Source: Alligator mississippiensis (lineage: Eukaryota; Chordata; Crocodylia; Alligatoridae). From it: a DNA stretch of 64,000 nucleotides. The DNA lies in NCBI RefSeq assembly GCF_030867095.1, contig NC_081828.1:51251434-51315433 (forward strand), given 5' to 3'. This document shows, piece after piece, positions 25,501-37,200 of the stretch; the stretch's first letter is position 1, and each line of letters begins with the position of its first letter. The translations under genes were made by a program, and so were the position numbers. The notes beneath the pieces are model-generated. The model was not told the origin of the DNA. It did not search any database and saw nothing but the letters and a program-made list of their open reading frames with translations.

Positions 25501-27642
25501 TTTCCTAGTGCTTCTGTACCTCAGCAAAACGCAATGCATCAAGGCTGATTGAGCCACACAAAATAATAGGGTTAAAGAAATGGGGATGATGTCAACGTGT
25601 TCCAGATACAATAGGTTTTACAATGTTCCACTTGCACAGTTCTGGTATTGCTCCACAGGTTGCTTGCGAGCCTTATAGATGACTTATTACCTGTACAAAG
25701 AAAGAGGATGCTGTCTTCAGAGTACCCATCATTGGGGTGAGAGAGAGAGAGTCTTCTCCCAAAGGAAGGGAAAGATCTAATGTACTCCTTGGCTTTTTGC
25801 GTATGAGCATTTAAAGTTGTTGGGTTTTTTTTTTTTCCTTTAATGGGCTTATTGTAGGAGAAGACTGGCTTATTCCATGCTGAATTCCAACACTGAATAA
25901 TTTGTATCCAGGTTTCCTGCTGTGGATGTTCAGTCACTTCAGAAATATGAAATAGGTGTATCAATAATATTTGCATAACTGACTGGAGCAGCTTTTCTTC
26001 TGTCTGCTGAGAGAGATGAACAGGATTTATTTATTTATTTATTTATTTTTGTCACCTGATCCATTTATGTCTACATAGTAGATTTGGAATCCGGCAAAGA
26101 ACTGTGTGGTCATCCACAAATACTGATGTGATATTTGGATTCTTTTTCCAGCTCTTTCTTCAAGCGAGCTGCAGCATCCTGCTCCGACAAATAATTGGAG
26201 TTGGGTCTAGAATGGAATCAACAAGTACTCTTAGAAGAATGCCCTCTGTCAAAACTGTCTTATTTGGGTGCCTTGGTTTATTAAGGCTACGTTTAGAGTG
26301 TTGTAGCTTTGGTCTAAGAATTATGCATGAAGCAAGGATTCTTTTGGAGTGATATCTTTTATTGGACCAACTGTATAGCTGGAATAGTTTGACAAGCTTT
26401 GGAATGGAGAGCATTTTTCAAGTCATTTTAAAAGCCTGTCTAAGTGTATCTGAACTATACAGTTAATCTAATTGGTCTGGGACAGACATTCTCATAAACT
26501 GGCTTGACCAAAATCAGTTAAGTCTGATACTACATTCCACCAGGTTTATCTCAAATCAGTTTCAGCCATTTTCAAACGGGTTCTGTTACAGGTTTAAACT
26601 GATTTCTGATCACTGGTTTATGTGTAATGCCTGTTCTTGGATGTAATGCTCTTTCCCCCTGCTCCCTCACCACCCCAAAAAAGCCCTTGCTTCTCACTTG
26701 GTTTATTAAGAGCATTCTCTGCTATCTATTTAATATATAAACATGGGAATATACCCAGGAGTAATTTTGATCAATAATATTTTGGTTTTGGCCAACACTG
26801 GATGTTACCAAAGGTACCTGCCTACCAGAATGGGTACAATTTTAAAAACTAAATGGAGAGATGTTTTTTAAAGACTAGAGACAAAATTTTTGCTCCTGGT
26901 CTCCTTTTACAAAACTTAACAGCATTCTGGATATTATCTAAAGACCAGACAGCAAATAGGCAATAAGCTTTTTCTCTGGATGGCTTTCTTAATTGCCTCG
27001 TTGTGAGAGAATGTGGTGCATGACTTGACTTCTTGGATGACTAATGTGACTTGAGAGCAAGTGGAGTCTCTTTGTTTGCTGTGAGTAAAGCCTGTTGGGC
27101 AATGCTGGAGCTCTTAAGTAACAAAGAGTGTGCGTGTGTGCGTGTGTGCGTGTGTGCGTGTGTGCGTGTGTGCGTGTGTGCGTGTGTGCGTGTGCGCGTG
27201 CGTGCGTGTGTGTGGCAAATTTGACAGTAAAAAGGAGGAAACTTTGTTTTCAATCTAATTACAGCTTTAACTAAGGGGTTTCAGCTATGGCTTGGGTCAC
27301 AACAGCAGGCATGAGTGGTAGTGATGCACCGACTAATTACTTTGTTTTGACTTAAGTTTTCAGTTGCATGGTTATTGATCCAGCCTACCGAGATGTGCTT
27401 TATGGAGACTCCAGTATTATATCCTGTGGATTCCACAAGAGGCAGATCTATATCCTGATTTCCAAAGTCAATGTCAACAATGTTCTCTGCTTCTTGAATG
27501 GCAGTAAAGCCTGGAGAAGACACAGCTGCAGCAGTGATTTCTTTTTTGTTTAATTTGGATAATGCTGCTGCTTTAAGCTTGCTATTGAGTGAAAATATCT
27601 GAAGTTGTATGTCTAGTCTTTGTAGTTTTAATCTGATTATTT

Positions 27643-27673
<31 letters not shown>

Positions 27674-28219
27674 TTTTAATATATATATGCATTGGCTCTA
27701 AATTGCTAGCTGGTTGTCTTTTAAGTAGATTATGTGAGTTAAGTCACCCTTGAGCGATATTTGTATGTGCTAGTTAGCTGTACAGATGGGCATGATTCAG
27801 AATAAGCAGTTAAGACATTGGTACACAGTATATTGTAATGAGACATGTTTTAGGTGTTGTGCAATAGTATTGCATTAGGCTGGTTCCTCGTTAGGGTTAC
27901 TTCAGGCAGGTACTGTCACATGTAGTGGCTGAGATTTGGGGCTAAAATCTAATCTTCTATTACTGAATTGATCTGTGATCTTAACCTTTCTTTGTACCTC
28001 CTCTGGTACAAGATATCTCTCTCAGAATGATCAGGATAAAGTAATATTGAAGTATTTTAAATTCCTTCAGTGACAAGTAGATGTCAGATGCAAAACTGTG
28101 TTTATAGTCCCACACAACTAATCTTAAGAGAGCCTTTTAAAGTGCCTGAATGCTTTTAGTTTGCATCATGCACCTGTAAACACCTGATAAAATGGCGCAC
28201 TTGGCAATGTGGCAATCAG

Positions 28220-28268
<49 letters not shown>

Positions 28269-31200
28269 TGGAGGGAGGAGGAAACTGATTCCCAGCAGTT
28301 CTGTATTATAGTCCTCAGAAGATCCCTAATGCATGCTTGGGATTTCAGGTAACTAAAGCTGAAAGTTTGTAAGAATTTAGTGATGCATTTTTGGAGCTGG
28401 GGACTTCTCAGAGAAACCCTGACTGATACTGTACTGGAGCCATCTTGCTTGTAGGCACGTTTTTTTTTTTGTTTTTTTTTTTTTCTCTCTCTCAGTTGAA
28501 GTCCTGTGAGTGAAGCAAACTCGTTTGACAAGGACTTCAGATAAATTCTCATCTCCTATGTAATGCCACCATCTATTGGGCAATAGTAATCCAAATTCTT
28601 AATTTTCCTCTTTTAAAGATGCTTGATACTTGATTTCCAAGGCAAGTTGCAAATTGGCTATTATGCTGTGTTAACTTTTTTTGTTTTTAGTTACTGTATA
28701 TATGTTTTATAACATACCCATTTTACTGAAAACTGTTCAAGTCAAGTTGGTCAGATCCTGTTGAAACTACAGCTCCTGTTTGTGTAATCTGTGAATCTAT
28801 CACTAGTTTTAGTTTCTAGTTTTAGGTATAGCTTGGTTTTGTGTTTGAGTTTGCTGATTCCTTTTTCTTTCCTCTTCCATCTACACCTTGTATATTAGTG
28901 ACTGTCAAATTATAAGTAACATATTTAAGTTGTTCCTTTTTTTTCATGACCAATTATTCTTAATATATCCTGAGCACTTTTATTTTTAAAAATCCACCTG
29001 TAGTTTAAATGATTAATGAAATAGGCTAATTGAATAAAAAACAGATGATCTTTTTGCAAATTCTTAGCCTTACACTCTTGGACATCCTAAAATATTATGC
29101 TGGACAAATGCAACATCTGCCTGGAAAATACTGTACATTAATTCAAGTGTGTAATTTCCTTTCCTTGCCCCCCCTTCCTCCCCCCCCTCCCCCCCCCCCA
29201 TCCTTGGTCACTTTAAAACTAGTATAAGATAGCACAAGAGAGAAGGAAGAGGAGAATGGTTTCCATACTTACTGTCTCCCTCAAACTTGTTTTTAGCATC
29301 CAAGTAAGTTGTTGCCTACAAATTTTAATGTCTCTCTGGACCAGTAAATCTCTAAGACCTCTTTACACATTACATTAATCACGGCATAAATGGACAGGGT
29401 ACTACACGTGTACCCAATTTAAGGTGCCATAGTGTAGGAAACTGGCCATAAAAATGTTACATGTAGATTGTTGAACACTTGTGGCTGGATTTTTTTTGGT
29501 GCTGTAAAATTTTAAGTTGTGGTCAGGGCCAGCAATCGGCTTGAAAATTGCTGGAGCAGAAGGAACCTGAGATTAGATTCCTGAGCTTCCCCTGTGTTGG
29601 CAAGTGATAATTGCATGATTGGGATCTGATTGCCTGATCCCAGCAGTTGTACCATGTGGCATGCCAGGAGGTACAGTTGTTGGGAATGGGGATCAGATCC
29701 TATTGCACAATTAATTGCATGTGTGCCAGTGTCCTAAGGTGCCATCCTATTCTACTTCCTGCCTGACTTCAGGCTAATATGGCTAAGCACCTCTGTAGAA
29801 ATTACCTTTGAAACCAGCATTCCTTAAATACAAAAATGTAGTCATCTTAATTATTTCTGCAACTCTATATTGTTGAGGTAAGTGGTGCCTGGCAAATAAA
29901 AATTGAAATTTTTGTAATCTTGTAAATTTATCTTACACTTGCAATAAAAGCAAATACCTCTTGTCTTGAATATTGGTCCACAGCATAAGGCAGGTAAACT
30001 TCTGCCAAGGATTTTTATAGTACTTGCATTGTAGATGAAGTCTGATTTACGGGAGTAAATTTGTCAGGAACACTTGCAACTTTGCTAACACACCCTACTG
30101 TTTTAGTTATTTCTGTTAAATTTTAAGCTGTTCTTGAGTCCTGAGGAAGGATACAGTAGTATCCAAAAGCTCTGGTGTCCTTTCCAACTGTATAGTTGGT
30201 TCAATGAGATATACCCACAAAAAATCCTGGTCTCTCTTGGTTTTTCTTGAACTGTCACAGTTCACTTCAACACTACTGCAAGCTGCCCTTGAATTCTTAC
30301 AGTGCTGCCAATCCAGAAGGTTCATGCTAAAACTTTTTCTTTACTATTTATTTCTTATGTATCTTGAAATTGCTGTGAATTGTAATTCATGGAAGGGTAT
30401 GCATTCAAATTATTAGAAAGGAACAATGTGGATAGTAGTGAGTACAGACCATACCCTATTAGTGTCAGAATTCAAAGATCCAAGACTTTTACTTGCAATC
30501 ACAGTGGAAAAATGTGCTCTGGAGCTGGTAATGAATACTTTTCTGTAATGCTATCAGGATGCCTAGCTGAAAATAGCCCCTTTTCTAGAGCTGTAATATC
30601 TTTAAACTGGAAATAGAAAAGGTATAACACAATACAGGATACTTCTGCACTCAAGTTACAACTATACAATATTCTGCTAAGCTTAATTCACAAGCCACTA
30701 TCTATTGGTCATTTACTGCCCTTAGAATGTATTTGTTCCAGTTTCTGAATGTTGTTATAGTGGCTATATCAAATCTGAGGGTTAAGGTTCTTCCTGAAGC
30801 TGGAAAGTACTTCAAAGTTTTATAAATAGGCTAAGACTTAATTATTTTGAGTAGGAAGCTCAGGTATGGAAACTGAAGAGTTCTTTTCTTGCTGTAAGCT
30901 GGTAGCATCTCATTAGGCTGAAAAAGTATATAGAAAAATAAATATGCTTAATAAACCTGCTCTTGGTGTGTGTTTAGTCACATGGGAAAACCTCTAAAAA
31001 GTCCTTGAACCTATAGGTGAGAATTCCTTACTTAACAAACTTGTAAAATGCTGTCTACATACCAAATAAAGTGATAATGTATAAATAAATAGGGCCAACT
31101 ATATTATGCCTTTTCTCTTGGAGTGCTCTGTACTGTTGGCAAGCTTTGTAGCTTTAACCAAAGTACTCAATTAGTGGTAAGATAAAGGCAAGAAAACTCC

Positions 31201-34200
31201 CAGAAGGCCAACAGAGATTCACATGACCTTCTAAAGGTTGTTTATTGCTGTTTTCAGGGTTGAATAGGTTTAGGGACCTTGGAAAGATTTATGGGGTTAC
31301 TAAGCATAATAGTACATCAAAAAGCCAAGTCCCCAACCCAGTGTCTACTGGCAATCAAGACTGTTGCCTCCTAGCTTCTAAAATTCATACAGCTTAGGTC
31401 TCAGCTTAATGAGCGCTTGTCTATAGGCAAAAAGCTAATTTAAATCCAGTATCAGCAAACTATTACACACTGTTCCCTCTTTCTTTTTTTTTCTTTGTGC
31501 TTCCAAGCATGCAGATAGGCTATGCCAGGTCTATTGAAAACTCAATTGCTAAATATTTGCTTTTCTTTTTAGGTCGGGTTGATGTTGACCATGTGATAAC
31601 AAGGAAAATGCAGCTGATAGCAGAAGCTGAGGTAAAAGTGTGTGCGCGCACATAGAAAAAGATCTATGTATATACATCTTTTTCTGTGTGGATGATCCAA
31701 ATTCTTGAGGAGACTTCCTGGAAAAACCTGAAATGCCCTTATTCTAAATCTGCCTAGAGTGTAATATGGACACTGCCTTTTCTGACATTGGCAAGAGGAG
31801 TAGTTTTATGCAAAATCACTTACAAATGTAAACGTGTATTTGTACGTGGTAGGTGCTTCAACTCGCAAGTTCCTTTTGATGAGTAGAAGCAGCTTCTGTG
31901 GACAGCCATCTACTTTAAACTACTGTTTCTTTTTTAAGTGTTCAAGTAAATTGTTAATTTTGTCAAGGTTGCTGTACTTAAAACAACAACAACAACAAAA
32001 AAACATGTAATACACTAAATGCTTCAGTTCTGCCTTTGACAAGAGCTTGAAGTGTTCCCTCTCTCTTGAAGTGGAGAGCAGAAGACTCGCTGCCTCTTTT
32101 TATTTAACTGTGCATAGTCTTTCAACCTGATTATTCCACCCTTCCCCCTGTTCCTTGTCATCCTATTTTTTGCTCATATGTGGATTTAAAAAATTTAAAT
32201 ACTGGAATCTTGTGGTCATTGATCTGACTCTTCCCTCCCTTCCACTTTTTTTTTTTTTTTTTGTATTATAAGGTATTAGTATGTAGAAATTACACACAAT
32301 AGACATGGTATGTTTTTAAGTGACCTGAAAAGATAAGTTTCCTATTTTCGCACTTGAAGACTTCAGTTATTTTTCTGGTTCTATCTCTCTTCTCCATGGA
32401 TCACTGGAGAACTAGTAGGATTATAGTAAATAGGGTTGAAACCTGGTCTACTCTGCTATCCATGATCTTGGGCATGTGGAGTTTGATTGGAAGAGAACCT
32501 TTGTGGAAGACCCAGATAAGACTGCCCTTGCAACTGAGTAGACAGAACTATATTTCCACTTGTTTGCTGCTTCAGGGTCTTCTAGGGTCTTAAGTTTTAA
32601 TCCCTGTTTTTCCCTAAAATAAAAAAAGTATAAAACTTTTTTTAGCCTTTCTTTGTATCTCAAAGAAGTGGCAAAATATGATCTCACTTGTTATTCAGCC
32701 CATTACTTGAGTTTCTCTCCTAGAAACCATATGCTAGTGTCTGTGGAAGACCTTGTACCTTTCCAAAAGTGTCAGTTAAGAACACTACAATATAGGTTCC
32801 TATAATGAGCCTTGCAAAGGGAGAACAAGGAAATGTTAGTTTTACTGGTTCATTGGTCAGTGGGAAGAGGTGATTTGGATTTCCAGATTTCTAGAAATCT
32901 GGAAATCCAAATGCTTGAGTTCCCTGGAAGAAGCCACTTGGGGGTAGGGTGTCTTCCTTTTGACTCCTGTTCTGAAATTTGCTACCTAAAATGTCTCCTT
33001 CCCATGCTACAGAAACTTAACACCTGGAAGCATTTTTTTTTTTTCTAAAAAGACTCCAGGGACAAGAGTTGTGTGTCCTTTGTAGGTTAGCTTTTGCCAT
33101 TTTTCTTCCTTCTAGCTAGTTTATTGGGGACCAACTTAAACTCCAAGTAACTGCTCCCCCAAGTCATGTTGGGCTTGATTCTCAATTGGTGTAAATCTCA
33201 ATGCAGGTCCTCCAGAACTGAGTCTGATAACTTGGCCACAAGTATTTTTGCAATTTTTCAGCCAATGAGGTTTTTAATCAGGAAAAATTAATTTTTGAAT
33301 GACTCAAGTCTTCCTGTGCCCTAGCCTTATGCTGTTGCTTAAGGCTTGGGATCTATATTGCATATATACGTATTTGTGGGGGGAGGGGGAAATGTTCACT
33401 GCTTCTAATAACTCTTTTTTTTTTTTTTTTTGTGGTAACGAACACTTTGCTATCAAGCTGTGAATCTAATACTTTTGAGCAGAAATAATTTGTCAGACAA
33501 CAGATCAGGTTCCTTGAAACTTGTCCTTAGCCATCACCCTTGAATACACTGTGAAAGGGGACTTATTCAAGTGACTTTTATTTTTAGCCTGGCATGTTAG
33601 AGTAACTATAGGTGAAAAATTAAGTGTCTGATATGCAAGCAGCACTAATCTTTCCACAGGTTCAAATTTTTTTTCTTCTTCTTTTAACTTGGATTGCTAA
33701 ATTTAGAGTTAAGTTACACCAGAGAACTCATTTTGTAAACCTTGCTTCATACCACAGGATCTGAAATTCTGCAAGATGTTGAGTCCTCACTATTTATTGA
33801 TTTCAAAGAGAGAACTCTCTTGTAGTGGAGTGCAGCATATGTGGGGAGGGAAAATGCTTCTATTATTGCTACATCATTTTCCTAAATGTTATTTAGCTAA
33901 GCTGATAAAGGTACCTTTTTTGCTGGCATACATCTTGAGGCTGGGGTGGGGTGGGGCATTGCCAGTGTAGTTATATTGGTAAGGGGAGGGGCAGTTATGG
34001 TTATTCTTTAAATTTATTTATTTTTAAATACACCTTTACACTAACTATGCAGTGTAGAGCAAGTCCTAGTGCCCAGTAATTTTGGCCCTATTTATTTTGT
34101 GTTGCTTTAAAATATTACACTCTGTACATCTTATCTCAACCATGAAAACAAAAAAAAAAAAGTCTCCAATCTTTTATAATAATGGAAGCATCAGAGGGGT

Positions 34201-37200
34201 GAATTTATCTGTTCCTCTTTCCTTCTCCTCTTTCCTTCGTTCATGTGAGCGAGTGTGTACACAATGGGATATAGGTCATAGCCATATCGGTCTAGGACAT
34301 AGGCAGAGAAGGTTCCTTGGATAAATCCGGTATCTTTTATTAGACCACCTCAGATAGTTGGAAAAATTTTTCTTTGCAAGCTATTGGGTACAAATACCCT
34401 TTGTTAGGCTGAGGAACCGCCTGCAGTTGGTCTATGCTCTTCCTGGATAGAGTAGTAAAGAAGCCAGAGGCCAGCATGCATGGGAGAAAGCCAGTTAGTG
34501 AAAATGTAAATTGAGGTAGTCAGTTAATGGGTGAGCAAGTTGGGGGAAAAGGGGAATGAATATAGCTGGTAAATAGTAGAGAGGTTACTTAGGGAGTCGG
34601 GTGTTAGGCAGGTTACGATGTCAACTTACACACTTACATTCAAAAAGCTTCTATGGCTAAAATTAATTGTGGAATAAAAAACAGTTCTTATATTAACATA
34701 GGGTAGACAACATCAGCAATCCAATACATCTGTTTTGTAACATTTAAACTTTTTTTTTTTTTTTTAATGTAGCAATTCAGGATTTTATTTTCAGGTGTTG
34801 CCTTTAATTCATCTTGCTACTACATTTTATAAATGAAGTACTCCCCTTCCCCCCCCCCCCACCATTTTGTTCTTCTTCACCTTTCTCTAAATGTTTTGGA
34901 CTTTTTTTTTAATGTTTATTCTCTTCTGCATTGTTTTAGTTAAGGGTACATCTGGCATTGTGTGAACAAGCTTGATAAAAGCTCCTCGGCTTATCAAGGT
35001 TTGCTTTTTGGTTGTTGTCATGAAGTATGGCGTATTGCCACTGTTTTTTTTATTTTCTGGCAGAAAGGGGAATGCTGGCTATTTAAATGGTGATGCCACA
35101 TGAAATTGCATCTGGGGTGTTTAATATGCTGTTCTTTCTCTTTTTCAGCAGTTAAAGCCAGCTTTCATGAAGGAGGTGGACAGTCACTTCACAGAGTTTG
35201 TGGACAGTTTGATTGAGAAGTCTGTGATCCTGGAATCTTCCACACCAGCATCCACTTTTTCAACTGCCAGTTCAGAGAAAGACCTGAACAAAAACAGGTA
35301 AGGGGGGGGGGGGGGGGGGGCGGGGATGTGTCTAGGCTGATCCTTGGAGTAGGTAAAGATTTTTTTTTTTTTCTGAAGCCTTTGTGTTTACCTTCTTACC
35401 TGGACTGGTCTCTTCTTTCTTCACAGGGGCTTGAGAGCACCTCCAGAACATGGGAAGATTTTCACTGCCAGAAGGTCACTTTTGGAGTGAGTGTGTTAAC
35501 TAACTGGGTTTGTTCTTGCAATGTACTTAAGTGCCATGATTTTTGTGTTTTTGTTTTGTTTTATTTAAGGTGGTTTTTTTTCCTCTTTCATTTTTATTAA
35601 AGTTGTTTCCTGCTACTTGCTATTTCAGTGCTGTAACTTAGTGTACTTTGCTTTGTTATACCTAGTCCCAGCACTACCTAGTTTTAGATTTTCAGTTCTT
35701 CAGCGTAGCAGCCATCTGCCAAATATTATATCATGCAGTGCTTAGCACAATTGGAATATATATTGGCCACCCTTGGGCAATAACATAACAAGCTGCTGCA
35801 AAAGTCTTTGGAAGTTTTCTAAGTTAAATGGGTGTGTTTATACGATCTTTGGAGCTTTCTCCAGGTAAAAGTTACACTTTTTTTTTCTTCCCCCTGGAGT
35901 TTCATAGTCATGTTGCCTTTTTTGCTTTCCCTTGGAGCTCTGTAAACTTACTATCTTCGTTGTCCACTTCTACCTGAGATAATTGTTGGTGATGCTAGGT
36001 ATTCCTGTAGTATCATTGGGATTCCAACAGGCTATGGGAGGTGACAGCCCTCCAAATCTGCCAATCTTATGAAATCCTGGTTTTGGGTGAATTTCTATTA
36101 ACTGACCAGTCTTGCTTGTTAACTACTCTAGTCTCCTCTAGATTCTCATGCATTTTTTGTAAAGGTGTTTTATTCTTTTGTACTTCTCCAAACCAGTTAA
36201 AGGCAGTGGTTGTCAATGTTGGACTTTAGGCACCCCTTTAAAAATGCTAGCTCTTAGCTTTCAGTACTCATGGTAGAGATGATACCTTTTATTAGGCCAA
36301 CAAGATTTTTTGCAAAAAAATTTCTTTAATCACAAGCTTTTGGGCACACATACCCTTCATCAGGCATTGGAGAAAAGATTGTAAAAGCTCTCCTGGGTAG
36401 AAATGAAAGTTCATATTTCATAGGATTTCACAGAGGAGTCAGTAGATGGAGAACTGCTTTGGGCAGTTGGTTCATAACTGGTATGGAGTCATTCACCTCT
36501 TGTGAGGTTCTGTGATTATGCAGATTACGTTGAAACAAAGGCAGCAGCAGTGTCTCAGGTGGTCACAGTTGCTTCCTGCTTGGGAAAATGTGAAGATTTA
36601 ATTTTAAAAACGGGCTAAAATTCAATACCTTCCATGTGTCAGCTCTTAGCTTTAACCTTTTATTTGACTATTGAAAAAGCTGCTTTTTTTTTTTTCTTTT
36701 CAGTGTGGTTTTTGACACTGTGGACTCCTCTTTGAAATCTCTGGGTACATCTTGTGAATCAAGTTTGCACACCTTTTATAGTGCTAACATTGTGTGGCAC
36801 CTCATGGCACACTATTGGATGGTACCCTGGTTGAGAATCATTTCTCTAAGGTGCCGCTCTGCCCTACCTTTTTTGCTTGACGCAGCTAGCCCCCTGTCTA
36901 TCCATGTGAAAATAAGGATGATGGATTATTTGCTTTGCTTGCAGAGCACTTCATTTTTTCACCTGGAAGCTGCTATGTAAAGAACCAAGCATCTTTCTTC
37001 ATAAACATCACTAAACCTTTCAACCAACACCACTATGAGAGAGTTGTGTATCCTGTCCTATACTGTCGTTCCCTCCCCCCCCCCCCCCCGTGGAAAAAAT
37101 AATTATCCTAGGCACAGGGAAAGGTGCCAGGACTATACAATTCAGGTTTCTTTCATCTCTTGCTCCTATGACTGGTTGAGCTATGGTGGAAAGCACTTAA

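Larger units (their letters stand above)
19509..31572 (+). other. SOAT1: SOAT1 intron 2 (12 kb, repeat-rich)
   Basis: Largest intron in the window. It contains a hAT element (19632-20201), two CR1 pieces, a nested hAT/CR1 complex, the second 203-bp repeat, tandem repeats, microsatellites and three foldback units. No other gene is recognised. Confidence 0.85.
31632..35148 (+). other. SOAT1: SOAT1 intron 3
   Basis: Contains the perfect palindrome at 32873-32912 and a foldback-family unit at 34265-34450. Otherwise AT-rich with T-runs; nothing else recognised. Confidence 0.85.

Noticed and set aside
27128-27214. Regular 8-bp periodic array considered as a CRISPR-like or functional array
   Set aside because: Simple GTGTGTGC repeat without spacers; a vertebrate minisatellite-type tract.
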